NCBI RefSeq assembly: GCF_020711255.1
Contig: NZ_JAJFAW010000013.1
Coordinates: forward strand, 62,001-126,000
DNA: 64,000 nucleotides
Direction: 5' to 3'
Source of the DNA: Hymenobacter plasmatis
Lineage (GTDB): Bacteria > Bacteroidota > Bacteroidia > Cytophagales > Hymenobacteraceae
Positions 25,240 to 34,329 of this stretch are shown piece by piece. A program made the translations under genes and the position numbers. Numbering within the stretch: the stretch's first letter is position 1; every line of letters begins with the position of its first letter. The notes beneath the pieces were generated by a model. The model made no database searches and had not been told where the DNA came from. It was given only the letters and a program-made list of their open reading frames with translations.

Positions 25240-26259
25240 ATGAACAAGCTTCTAGCAATATCCCTTTTCGCTATCTCCGGGGCATTATTGGGCGGGTGTG
25301 GATTTGGTAAAGGGCCTCAGGGCGAACTCGTTGGTTCCGACGAGCGTCCTATCTTTAACCCTCAGGAAGTGCCTTTTGGTATGGTTCCTTGCCCAGGGGG
25401 GACGTTTCACATGGGTCAGACCGACCAGGACATATCTGCTTCCATGGTGAACATGAACAAGCAGGTGACCATTGCCGGCTTCTACATGGACGAGACGGAA
25501 ATCACCAACAACGAGTACCGCCAGTTCATGGACGCCATCAAGCAGGACTCGCTGGATGTGCTAGGCGAAGAGTACGTGATGACGGAACTGTATCCCGACA
25601 CCACCGTGTGGGTTCGGGACTTTACCTACCACATGGGTGACCCATTGCTGGAGTACTACTATACGCACCCAGCTTTCGACGACTATCCAGTAGTTGGTGT
25701 GGACTGGTTTGCTGCTAAGTATTTCTGCAACTGGCGCACCAAGTTCCGGAATGCGGCACGTGAGGAAAGCGGTTATGCCAATGACCCCAACTTCCGTCTG
25801 CCTTCCGAAGCAGAGTGGGAGTATGCTGCTCGTGGTGGCCGCGACCTAGCTACCTACCCATGGGGCGGTCCTTACTTGCGCAACACCAAAGGCTGCATGC
25901 TAGCGAACTTTAAGCCAGGCCGCGGTGATTATGCTTCCGATGGCTTTGCCTATACGGCTGAAGTAGGTTCGTTCTTCCCCAACGACTTTGGCCTGTATGA
26001 TATGGCCGGCAACGTGTCGGAATGGTGTGATGATGCTTATATGGAGGCTTCGGTTCCGGTAGTATGGGACTTGAACCCGACCAATCCAGATGATAACGAG
26101 CCCCGCAAAGTAGTTCGGGGTGGTTCGTGGAAGGACATAGCTTACTTCCTCGAAACCGGTACTCGCAACTTCGAATACCAGGACTCTGCTCGCTCGTACA
26201 TCGGCTTCCGCTGCTCGATGATTCAGATTGGCATGGGTAGCAACAATTCCCTCAACTAA
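25240..26259 (+). CDS. gldK: Gliding motility / T9SS lipoprotein GldK
   Basis: A 339-residue lipoprotein with signal peptide and lipobox ALLGGC, then a formylglycine-generating-enzyme (FGE/SUMF1) fold domain. Marks of that fold include GMVPCPGGTFHMGQTDQD, FYMDETEITNNEYRQFMD, LPSEAEWEYAARGGRD and VVRGGSWKD. GldK/PorK forms, with GldN/PorN, the outer-membrane-attached ring of the T9SS. The identity as GldK rather than the related GldJ rests on gldL, gldM and gldN following directly. A good promoter stands upstream. Codon use is richer in T-ending codons than in surrounding genes. Confidence 0.95.
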   Translation: MNKLLAISLFAISGALLGGCGFGKGPQGELVGSDERPIFNPQEVPFGMVPCPGGTFHMGQTDQDISASMVNMNKQVTIAGFYMDETEITNNEYRQFMDAIKQDSLDVLGEEYVMTELYPDTTVWVRDFTYHMGDPLLEYYYTHPAFDDYPVVGVDWFAAKYFCNWRTKFRNAAREESGYANDPNFRLPSEAEWEYAARGGRDLATYPWGGPYLRNTKGCMLANFKPGRGDYASDGFAYTAEVGSFFPNDFGLYDMAGNVSEWCDDAYMEASVPVVWDLNPTNPDDNEPRKVVRGGSWKDIAYFLETGTRNFEYQDSARSYIGFRCSMIQIGMGSNNSLN

Positions 26260-26331
26260 GGTTTCAAACGGCTGACGCCACATCCACCACCCTACCCATT
26301 AACACCTTCTCCAATCAATAGTTAAATTCTC

Positions 26332-27141
26332 ATGGCAGCTAAAGGAAATTTTCTCTACGATACGCTGATGCCCAAAATCTATGGCATCGGTGCAGCAGTT
26401 GTAATCGTTGGTGCACTATTCAAAATTGAACACTGGAACGGTGCTGACCAGATGCTTATCGCAGGTTTGAGTACAGAAGCCGTTATCTTCTTCCTCAGCG
26501 CATTCCAACCGCAGTCGAAGGAGCACGATTGGTCGTTGGTATACCCCGAATTGAGCGAAGGCTACGACCCCTCTACGGGCAACCCTAGCTTCTCGACCGA
26601 TAATTCGGCCAAGGGCCTGACCATGAAGTTGGACGACATGTTGAAGAATGCCAACGTTACTCCCGAAGCCCTCACCAACCTGGGCCAGGGCTTGAACCGC
26701 CTCAGCACCACTACCTCGCAGCTGTCGCAGCTGGGCGAGGCTACCAATGTGACCGACGAATACACCAAGAAGGTGCGTTCGGCTGCGGAGTCGCTCGATA
26801 AAATCAACGTAGCCTACGGCAATACGGTAGAAGCTATTTCGGCTATGTCGAATGCTACCTCCGACGCCAAAGAGTACCACATGCAGGTACAGAACGTGAC
26901 CAAGAACTTGGGCGCACTGAACGCTGTTTACGAGATGGAGCTGCAGGATGCCAACACGCACCTGAAGTCCATGAACCAGTTCTACGGTACGCTCAGCAAG
27001 GCCATGGATAACATGACCCAGGCCGGCAAGGACACCGAACAGTTCCAGAAGCAAGTATCTGATTTGACGAGCAACCTCACGTCGCTCAACCGTGTGTACG
27101 GCAACATGCTGAACGCCATGCGGGCTCCGGCCCAAGCCTAA
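26332..27141 (+). CDS. gldL: T9SS inner membrane motor protein GldL
   Basis: A 269-residue protein with two N-terminal membrane helices (about residues 15-32, IYGIGAAVVIVGALFKIE, and 40-60, MLIAGLSTEAVIFFLSAF), then a long coiled-coil-rich cytoplasmic part. GldL and GldM form the proton-driven rotary motor that powers type IX secretion and gliding. The Glu within the second helix region, STEAVIFF, corresponds in position to the conserved intramembrane Glu. It sits between gldK and gldM with gaps of about 72 and 49 bp. Confidence 0.96.
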   Translation: MAAKGNFLYDTLMPKIYGIGAAVVIVGALFKIEHWNGADQMLIAGLSTEAVIFFLSAFQPQSKEHDWSLVYPELSEGYDPSTGNPSFSTDNSAKGLTMKLDDMLKNANVTPEALTNLGQGLNRLSTTTSQLSQLGEATNVTDEYTKKVRSAAESLDKINVAYGNTVEAISAMSNATSDAKEYHMQVQNVTKNLGALNAVYEMELQDANTHLKSMNQFYGTLSKAMDNMTQAGKDTEQFQKQVSDLTSNLTSLNRVYGNMLNAMRAPAQA

Positions 27142-27190
27142 TGCTTAGGCAGCAATTCAGTTCTTCATCCAATTTTAGAGGAAACAGATA

Positions 27191-28771
27191 ATGGCAGGCG
27201 GAAAAGAAACTCCGCGGCAGAAGATGATTGGCATGATGTACCTCGTGCTAACGGCTCTTCTGGCGCTCCAAGTGAACTCAGCAATCCTGCTGAAGTTCAA
27301 GTTTATTGACGACAGCTTGCTGAGCGTCAATGACAAAACATCGGTTGCTGCCGATGGTACCGTTAAAGGTATTCAGGCGGCAGTGGTGAAAAACCAAAAT
27401 CAGGCCCGTGACCAGGCTGTGTTAAAGCAAAGCGAGGAAATTCGTCAGAAGACGAAGGACATCGTTTCTTACCTGCGTGATGTACGCGAGCAGCTCTTGA
27501 AGGCTACTGAAAACACCGCAGGTGAGGTTAAGAACATGAGCGGTGAAGACAAGGTAGCTATTACCATGCTCGGTGGTAAGAAGAACGGCATTGCCTATAC
27601 CACCATGAAGCCCAAACTGAACGAGTACGCTGAGTACATGAAGCAGTTTGTGCCTTCGGCCACTCCGCTGGCGCTTGACGCTAAAGAAGACGCTCGTGTA
27701 ACGGAGAAGTCGCAGAAGACCAAGAATTTCGCTGAGCTCAACTTCGAGAACACTCCGGTTGTGGCCGCTTTGGCTACCATCTCCCAAAAGGAGACAGAAA
27801 TTCTGAAGATGGAAGCCGAAGCGTTGCAGAAGCAAGCTGAGAAAGTAGGTGCCAAAACCATCGTATTTGACAAAATCGGTGCTTTCGCTAGCGCTGAGTC
27901 GAACACGGTAGCTGCCGGCACTAAATACAAAGCTGAGCTTTTCCTGACGGCATCAGCTTCGAGCATTAGCCCACGGATGACGTTGAATGGTTCGCCCATC
28001 CCCGTTGGGCCCGACGGCCATGGTAAGATTGAGTTTACGGCTCGCCCCGGCAACTTTGATGCTTCCGGTAACGCTAAAGCTTCGTGGACTGGTACTATCC
28101 GCTTTAACCAGAATGGACGTGACACTACCTTCACCAAAAAGGTAGAGTATACCATTACCAAACCAGTTATGCAGATTCAGTCGGCTTCGGTGCAGGCTCT
28201 GTATTTCAAGTGCGGCAACAAGCTGAACGTATCAGTACCTGCTTTGGGTGCTCAATACAAGCCTAGCTTCTCGGCCTCGGGTGCCTCCGTGCTGCCTGGT
28301 TCTAAGACTGGCGACGTAACCTTGGTGCCCAACTCTAAAGAAGTAACCTTGAACGTGAGCAGCGGCGGCAATGCCATCGGCTCACAGACTTTCCAGGTTC
28401 GTCCTATCCCCAAGCCTACCATCGAATGCTTCGTGGGTGGCCGTCAGGTAAACGAAAAGCAGGGTACTCCCGGTACTGCTGTGCGCTCGATGACGCTACG
28501 TGCTATTCCCGACGCTGGCTTTGCCACTTTCCTCCCAGATGATGCCCGGTACCGTGTGTCTCGCTACGAGGTAACGCTGGTACGTGGCCGTCGTCCTGCA
28601 ATTCAAACGAGAACGGTAAACGGTCCCGAGGCTAACCTTAGCGACATCGTGAATGCTTACCGCGAAGGCGACCGTATTTACATCGAGGTGAAGGAAGTGC
28701 AGCGCTTGAACTTCCAAGGCAATGTTGAGACGGTAAATGTGTCCAAGCAATTCAACGTGCCCCTGCTATAA
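27191..28771 (+). CDS. gldM: T9SS motor stalk protein GldM
   Basis: A 526-residue GldM. The N-terminal membrane helix is KMIGMMYLVLTALLALQVNS; a long helical domain (about 35-220) and beta-rich periplasmic domains follow, ending in VNVSKQFNVPLL. It spans the periplasm as a twisted dimer and passes torque from the GldL motor to the GldK/GldN ring. The length is that expected for the family. No break or odd region was seen. Confidence 0.97.
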   Translation: MAGGKETPRQKMIGMMYLVLTALLALQVNSAILLKFKFIDDSLLSVNDKTSVAADGTVKGIQAAVVKNQNQARDQAVLKQSEEIRQKTKDIVSYLRDVREQLLKATENTAGEVKNMSGEDKVAITMLGGKKNGIAYTTMKPKLNEYAEYMKQFVPSATPLALDAKEDARVTEKSQKTKNFAELNFENTPVVAALATISQKETEILKMEAEALQKQAEKVGAKTIVFDKIGAFASAESNTVAAGTKYKAELFLTASASSISPRMTLNGSPIPVGPDGHGKIEFTARPGNFDASGNAKASWTGTIRFNQNGRDTTFTKKVEYTITKPVMQIQSASVQALYFKCGNKLNVSVPALGAQYKPSFSASGASVLPGSKTGDVTLVPNSKEVTLNVSSGGNAIGSQTFQVRPIPKPTIECFVGGRQVNEKQGTPGTAVRSMTLRAIPDAGFATFLPDDARYRVSRYEVTLVRGRRPAIQTRTVNGPEANLSDIVNAYREGDRIYIEVKEVQRLNFQGNVETVNVSKQFNVPLL

Positions 28772-28830
28772 TATCACAGGCGCTACCCACGTTAGCGAAC
28801 TATCTTAAAGTAAATCTGCTTTTGCCCGTT

Positions 28831-29823
28831 ATGAAATCCATTCACACCTTGGCCGCAATTGCTGCTGGTTTGTCGTTGTCACTCACGGCTTCGGCCCAGG
28901 AGCAAGCCACTACGGCCACCAGCACGGGTTCGCACCGGCCCATTCCGCCTTCGGACCAAATGTTCCGCAAGAGCATCTGGCGCCAGGTAGACCTGCGCGA
29001 GAAGCAGAACAAGCCCATGTTCTCGGAAGGCAAGGAAATCAGCCGCATTATTCTCGAAGCGGTGAAGCGCGGCGAACTGCAGGCTTACAAGAGTGACTCG
29101 CTTACTTCCACGTTCAACCCGCAGGAAGTAACCGGCAACATGTCTTATGTTGACGAAGGATTCAAGCTGAGCGACGAAGAGAAAGCAGCTGGTTTCAGTG
29201 AGAAAGACCTGAACGGTGGTGGCAGTGACGATGGCTGGGGTACTCCTGCTCCCAAAAAGGGCGCAAGCAAGGCTACAGCAGCTAAAACCATTCGCCGGCC
29301 CAAGCTGGACAAGAACGGCAAGCAGCTGAAGGACAAGAAGGGCAAGGTGATTATGGAAACGGTAGCTGCTGCTCCCGTTGCTGCACCTGCTCCTGCTGGC
29401 AACGAGTACCGCTACAAGGACTTGTATGAGATGGAGATAAAAGAGGATATGATTTTCGACAAGAAGCGGTCGAGAATGTATCACGACATTAAGTCCATCA
29501 CCCTGCTGGTGCCTTCGACCTTGCCCTCGAATACCTCAGGCATTGAGAAGCCCATCGGCACGTTCAAGTACAGCGACCTAGTGAAGGTATTCCGCGCCAA
29601 TCCGGAGAACGCCATCTGGTTTAACGCCGAGAACGACGCGCAGCACAAGAACCTGGCTGATGCCTTCGAACTGTGGTTGTTCAACTCCTACATCACCAAA
29701 GTATCGAACGCTGGCGATAGCCGTCTGGATGACATCTACGGCGGTGCCCAGCAAGGCATCCTCGCAGCTCAGCAAACCGCTGCCGACCTGATTGAATACG
29801 AGTACAACCTGTGGAGCTTCTAA
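28831..29823 (+). CDS. gldN: T9SS ring protein GldN
   Basis: A protein of about 330 residues with a signal peptide (IHTLAAIAAGLSLSLTASAQ) and the family opening SDQMFRKSIWRQVDLREKQN. An insertion rich in Lys and Ala (APKKGASKATAAKTIRRPK, then KDKKGKV) around residues 140-190 precedes the conserved YRYKDLYEMEIKEDMIFDKK block. GldN/PorN assembles with GldK under the outer membrane. The in-frame TTG at 28822 is less likely than ATG at 28831. It ends the gldKLMN unit; a bidirectional terminator follows at 29887. Confidence 0.95.
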   Translation: MKSIHTLAAIAAGLSLSLTASAQEQATTATSTGSHRPIPPSDQMFRKSIWRQVDLREKQNKPMFSEGKEISRIILEAVKRGELQAYKSDSLTSTFNPQEVTGNMSYVDEGFKLSDEEKAAGFSEKDLNGGGSDDGWGTPAPKKGASKATAAKTIRRPKLDKNGKQLKDKKGKVIMETVAAAPVAAPAPAGNEYRYKDLYEMEIKEDMIFDKKRSRMYHDIKSITLLVPSTLPSNTSGIEKPIGTFKYSDLVKVFRANPENAIWFNAENDAQHKNLADAFELWLFNSYITKVSNAGDSRLDDIYGGAQQGILAAQQTAADLIEYEYNLWSF

Positions 29824-29886
29824 ACCACAAATTGGCTCAAAGTTGAGCTGATTTTATGGATTGTGAAGTCAACTAAGGTAGAAATA

Positions 29887-29920
29887 AAAGGCCCCCGCAG
29901 TACTTACTGCGGGGGCCTTT
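29887..29920. terminator. Bidirectional terminator between gldN and uvrC
   Basis: AAAGGCCCCCGCAG (29887-29900) and CTGCGGGGGCCTTT (29907-29920) are perfect 14-bp arms with a 6-nt loop. T follows on the plus strand and A precedes, giving a usable T-run in both directions. Confidence 0.95.
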
Positions 29921-29939
29921 TTCGTATGAGGCAGCCTTG

Positions 29940-31775
29940 TTAGCTGGGGAGCTGTCTGGCAGGCATGGGATGGGAGGGCGCCTCGTTTTCGGCGAAGTAA
30001 TTCTGGAGAACCTTAGCTTTGGCTTTGCCCACTTCGGCAATGAGCTCGGCTTCGCTAAGCTCCCGGATTTTCTTGACGGACTTGAACTTGTTGAGGAGCT
30101 TATCGGCAGTGACGGGGCCGAGACCTTTCACATCGGTTAGCTCAGTTTTAAGGGTGGCTGCGTCGCGACGGGAGCGGTGGAAGGTAATGCCGAAACGGTG
30201 CACTTCGTCGCGCATGCGCTGGAATAGGCGCAGGGACTCACTCTTCTTGTCGATGTAGAGTGGCAGTGGGTCGTTGGGAACATAGATTTCCTCCAGGCGC
30301 TTGGCGATGCCGATGACGGGAATCTGTCCCCAGAGATTTAAGTCTTTTAAAGCCTTTACGGCCATGCTGAGCTGGCCCTTGCCGCCGTCGACGATGACGA
30401 GTTGGGGAAGGCTGGCTCCTTCGTCGACGAGGCGGCGATAACGGCGCGATACCACTTCGTACATGGAGTCAAAGTCGTTGGGACCCACGACGGTCTTGAT
30501 GTGGTAATGGCGGTAGTCTTTCTTGCTGGGCTTGGCATTGCGGAAGCAAACCATCGCGGCCACAGGGTTGTCGCCCTGGAAGTTGGAGTTGTCGAAGCAC
30601 TCAATATGTTTGGGCAGCTCGGTAAGGCGCAGGTCCTTCTTGATGGTTTCCATGATGCGCACCTCGTTGAGGTCCTTGCTGCGGTCGTTCATGCTTTCCT
30701 TTTCCTTGCGGGCGTACAGCACGTTTTTGAGGGCCAGCTCAATAAGCTTGCGCTTGTCCCCAATCTGAGGTACTGATACGGTGACGCCGGGAAGGGGGAG
30801 CTCCAGGGCCACGTTGGTGAGTATTTCGCGGGATTCGCTTTCGAATTCTTGGCGCATTTGCATCACCAAGGGCGCTAGGATTTCGGCATCCTCCTCGTCC
30901 AGCTTCTTCTGCACTTCCAGCGACTGCGTAAGAATGATAGCCCCGTTCATCACCTTGAGGTAGGTGATAAAGGCCGATTTCTCGTTGCTGGCAATAGCGA
31001 ACACGTCGATGTTGGTCAGCGTGGCGTGGACGATGGTGCTCTTCACTTGGAAGGCCTCAATCTTATCGAGCTTGACCTTGAACTGGTGCGCCAGCTCGTA
31101 TTGCATGTCCTGGGCGGCGGCAGTCATTTGCTCGCGGAAGTACTGCTTGGGCACGCGCAGGTCGCCGTTGAGGATGTTGCGGATTTGCTGGATGTAGCCG
31201 TTGTACTGCGCTTCGTCCTCGTGGTTTTCGCAGGGACCCTTGCAATTGCCCAAGTGATACTCCAGGCAAACCTTAAACTTACCGGCAGCCACGTTTTGCG
31301 GGCTCAGGTTGAAGTTGCAGGTGCGCAGTGGGTACAGGGCCCGGATGAGCTCCAAGAGCACGTTCAAGGCCGTGCCATTGGCGTAGGGGCCGTAGTAGCG
31401 CGAGCCGTCGTTAATCTTGTTGCGGGTGGGAATGAGGCGCGGGAATCGCTCGTTAGTCAGGCAGATGTACGGATACGTTTTGCCGTCCTTGAGCAGGATG
31501 TTGTACTTGGGCTGATGCTGCTTGATGAGGTTGTTCTCAAGCAGAAAGGCATCGGATTCAGAGTCCACAATCGTGAATTCGATGCGCTTGATGTTCTTGA
31601 CCAGCTGCTGGGTTTTCTTGTTGTGGTCTTGCTTCGTGAAGTAGCTGCTCACCCGCTTGCGCAGGTCGATGGCCTTGCCCACGTAGATAATGCCCTCATC
31701 GTCAAAATACTTGTACACGCCGGGCTTGTGTGGCAGGGCGCTTATTTGGGCTTGCAGGTGCTCTTTGGCGGCCAT
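29940..31775 (-). CDS. uvrC: Excinuclease ABC subunit C (UvrC)
   Basis: A 611-residue UvrC. The N-terminal GIY-YIG nuclease domain shows LPHKPGVYKYFDDEG then IIYVGKAIDLRKRV. The UVR motif region, the Cys-rich stretch with KVCLEYHLGNCKGPC, the RNase H-like domain (HIECFDNSNFQGDNPVAAMV, IVDGGKGQLSMA), and a C-terminal HhH pair (LTDVKGLGPVTADKLLNKF) follow. UvrC makes both incisions in nucleotide excision repair. It stands alone here, as usual, and is convergent with gldN across a strong terminator. Confidence 0.97.
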   Translation of the reverse strand: MAAKEHLQAQISALPHKPGVYKYFDDEGIIYVGKAIDLRKRVSSYFTKQDHNKKTQQLVKNIKRIEFTIVDSESDAFLLENNLIKQHQPKYNILLKDGKTYPYICLTNERFPRLIPTRNKINDGSRYYGPYANGTALNVLLELIRALYPLRTCNFNLSPQNVAAGKFKVCLEYHLGNCKGPCENHEDEAQYNGYIQQIRNILNGDLRVPKQYFREQMTAAAQDMQYELAHQFKVKLDKIEAFQVKSTIVHATLTNIDVFAIASNEKSAFITYLKVMNGAIILTQSLEVQKKLDEEDAEILAPLVMQMRQEFESESREILTNVALELPLPGVTVSVPQIGDKRKLIELALKNVLYARKEKESMNDRSKDLNEVRIMETIKKDLRLTELPKHIECFDNSNFQGDNPVAAMVCFRNAKPSKKDYRHYHIKTVVGPNDFDSMYEVVSRRYRRLVDEGASLPQLVIVDGGKGQLSMAVKALKDLNLWGQIPVIGIAKRLEEIYVPNDPLPLYIDKKSESLRLFQRMRDEVHRFGITFHRSRRDAATLKTELTDVKGLGPVTADKLLNKFKSVKKIRELSEAELIAEVGKAKAKVLQNYFAENEAPSHPMPARQLPS

Positions 31776-31906
31776 AAATCACGGATTAAGACGGGTTGTA
31801 CGGATTTTCTGGAAGGAAGAACACCCAATACAACGGTACTGAGAACAACAAAAATGGCCGACGAAAGGTCGCCGGCCACGAAGTAAAAGGGAATGATGGC
31901 AAGGCG

Positions 31907-34246
31907 CTAAATATCTTCCTCGCTCAAGTCGACCGGGTCGCGGCGGTCCAGCTTCTGCGCATCGGGAATGGTGTCGCGCTGGCCACCGTAGTATTTCGAG
32001 CAGTCGATTTCGATGCTCAGTGGGGCCGCAGGCTTGGGGAATGGGGCGGTGCTGATGCCGATGCTCTTATCCTTGTACACCTTCTGCATAAACAGGCCGT
32101 AGAGCGGCAGCGCCAGCCGTGCGCCCTGGCCATACGCACCGGTGCGGAAGTGAATGCTGCGGTCTTCGCCGCCTATCCACATGCCGCACACGAGGTCGGG
32201 CGTGATGCCCATAAACCAGGCGTCGGAGTAGTTGGAGGTGGTGCCGGTTTTGGCCCCGATTTCATACGGGAAGTTAAAGCCCGTGTGCAGGATGGTGCTG
32301 GTGCCGCCGGGCTCGGTGGTGCTGGCTTGCAGCATGTTGGTCATGATGTAGGCCGTTTCCTCGCTCAGCACTTCTTTCGTTTGGGGCACAAACTCGCGCA
32401 GCACGTTGCCGTTCTTGTCCTCGATGCGGGTGACCATAATAGGGGCAGTCCAGACGCCTTTGTTGACGAACGTAGAGTAGACCCCGCACAGCTCGAAAAT
32501 GCTGCAATCGGACGTGCCAAAGCCCATCGACGGCACGGCGTCGACCGGGGAGGTGATGCCGAGGCGCTTGGCGTAGGTGGCGACGGTTTCGGGCGTGAGC
32601 TTCATTACCAGCCAGGCCGTGATGGAGTTCATGGAGCGGGCCAGGGCCTGACGCAGGGTGAACACGCGCCCCGAAAAGCCGCCCTCAAAGTTTTTGGGCG
32701 TGTACGCCTCACGGCCTGCTACCGCCGGAAACGTGGTGGCCACATCCGGCCGCGGGTAGCAAGGCGAAAAGCCCTGGTCGATGGCTGCCGTGTACACAAT
32801 GGGCTTGAACGTGGAGCCGGGCTGGCGCTTGCCCTGACGCACGTGGTCAAATTTGAAGAACTTGTAATTGGGCCCGCCTACCCAGGCCTTCACCTGGCCG
32901 TTGAGCGGGTTCATGGCCATGAACCCGGCTTGCAGGTAGCGCTTGTAGTACGCCAGTGAGTCGAGCGGCGACATCATCATTTCCTTCTCGCCCTGCCAGG
33001 TAAACACCTGCATCTTGTACTTCTTATGCAGGTAGTAATTTACCGAGTCGCGGTTGCCGTCGTAGATGTTCATCAGCGACTTGTAGCGCTGGGTGCGCCG
33101 CATGGCCGTGTTCAGAAAGTCGGGGATGACCTTGCCGGTTTCGTCGCGCCAGGGCAGCTGGCCCTTCCAGTGGGCGGTAAACCACTTCTGCTGTAAGGAC
33201 AGGTGCTCGGCCACCGATTTCTCGGCGTAGGCCTGCATGCGCGAATCGATGGTGGTGTAGATTTTCAGGCCGTCGGCGTAGAGGTCGTGGTCAGTTTCTT
33301 TAGCCCAAGCCAGCAGCGACTTCGCCACCTCGGCCCGGAAATACGGCGCCAGTCCTTTGGCCGGGTTCTCCACCGAGTAGTGCAGCACAATGGGCTTGGC
33401 CGTGTCGGCGGCCAGCTCCGTGGCGGTGATGTAGTGCGACTTAGCCATTTGGCGCAACACCCAGTTGCGGCGCATTTTAGAGCGCTGGGGATGGGCCACG
33501 GGGCTAAAGCGCCCGGGCGCGTTCACGATGCCCACCAGAGTGGCGGCCTCGGGCGTGGTCAGCTCCTTGGGCTTCTTGTTGAAGAAGGTTTTGGCGGCCG
33601 TGTTGATGCCAAAGGAGTTAGAGCCATACTCCACCGTATTGAGATACATGCGCATGATTTCGCGCTTGGTGTAGTTCCGCTCCAGGCGGATGGCCAGAAT
33701 CCACTCCTTGGCTTTTGTAATGAGCAGGCCCACTTTACCAGTGCCGTTCAGGGTGCCGTCGTTGAGGTCGCCGCGGGTGCGGAACAACACCTTGGCTACC
33801 TGCTGGGTGAGCGTGGAGCCGCCGCCGTTGTGGTTGAACGTGGCCACGCCGGCCACGGCCCGGAACACGCTTTTCATGTCAATGCCCGAGTGCTGCTCGA
33901 AGCGGACATCTTCGGTGGCAATCAGGGCATCAATCAGGTTCTGGGGCAGGTCCTTGAACTCCACCGGCGTGCGGTTCTCGCGGAAGTATTTGCCCAACAA
34001 AACCCCGTCGGCCGAATAAATTTCCGAGGCCAGCTCCGAGCGGGGGTTTTCCAGCGTTTTCAGGTTGGGCATGCGCCCAAACAAATTCAGGAAGTTGCCG
34101 CTCACCGCCAGCACAAACAAGCCCAACCCCACCACGCCGGCGCCAAATAGCAGCCACATGGTGCGCGTGAACGCCGTGAACCGCCCCTTGCGCACAGTTT
34201 TCAGGGGCGTCGGCTTGGGGCGGCGGGCGGGGGAGGAAGTGGGCAT
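31907..34246 (-). CDS. Class A penicillin-binding protein (PBP1A type)
   Basis: A 779-residue bifunctional peptidoglycan synthase. After a basic cytoplasmic tail and one membrane helix (WLLFGAGVVGLGLFVLAVSG), a GT51 glycosyltransferase domain shows ATEDVRFEQHSGID and GGSTLTQQVAKVLF. The transpeptidase domain has the SxxK Ser in RQPGSTFKPIVY, the SxN in RSMNSITAW, and KTGTTSNYSDAWF. It polymerises and cross-links murein at the inner membrane. It is followed by no gene in the same direction nearby except uvrC. A terminator at 34273-34303 separates it from porW upstream. Confidence 0.96.
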   Translation of the reverse strand: MPTSSPARRPKPTPLKTVRKGRFTAFTRTMWLLFGAGVVGLGLFVLAVSGNFLNLFGRMPNLKTLENPRSELASEIYSADGVLLGKYFRENRTPVEFKDLPQNLIDALIATEDVRFEQHSGIDMKSVFRAVAGVATFNHNGGGSTLTQQVAKVLFRTRGDLNDGTLNGTGKVGLLITKAKEWILAIRLERNYTKREIMRMYLNTVEYGSNSFGINTAAKTFFNKKPKELTTPEAATLVGIVNAPGRFSPVAHPQRSKMRRNWVLRQMAKSHYITATELAADTAKPIVLHYSVENPAKGLAPYFRAEVAKSLLAWAKETDHDLYADGLKIYTTIDSRMQAYAEKSVAEHLSLQQKWFTAHWKGQLPWRDETGKVIPDFLNTAMRRTQRYKSLMNIYDGNRDSVNYYLHKKYKMQVFTWQGEKEMMMSPLDSLAYYKRYLQAGFMAMNPLNGQVKAWVGGPNYKFFKFDHVRQGKRQPGSTFKPIVYTAAIDQGFSPCYPRPDVATTFPAVAGREAYTPKNFEGGFSGRVFTLRQALARSMNSITAWLVMKLTPETVATYAKRLGITSPVDAVPSMGFGTSDCSIFELCGVYSTFVNKGVWTAPIMVTRIEDKNGNVLREFVPQTKEVLSEETAYIMTNMLQASTTEPGGTSTILHTGFNFPYEIGAKTGTTSNYSDAWFMGITPDLVCGMWIGGEDRSIHFRTGAYGQGARLALPLYGLFMQKVYKDKSIGISTAPFPKPAAPLSIEIDCSKYYGGQRDTIPDAQKLDRRDPVDLSEEDI

Positions 34247-34271
34247 AAGGGATAAATACAGAATAATTAAG

Positions 34272-34303
34272 CAAAAATAAAGCCTCCAGCGTGGGCCGGA
34301 GGC
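34272..34303 (-). terminator. Intrinsic terminator after porW
   Basis: On the minus strand GCCTCC, a 10-nt loop and GGAGGC (34282-34303) are followed by a T-rich tract (34273-34281). It lies just beyond the porW stop, so PBP1A has its own promoter. Confidence 0.8.
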
Positions 34304-34329
34304 TGTAGGCCCTTTTCAGCCCACAAAAA

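Noticed and set aside
31796..32959. 387-residue plus-strand frame
   Set aside because: It is antisense to the PBP gene. Its composition is that of a shadow, with no recognisable domain.
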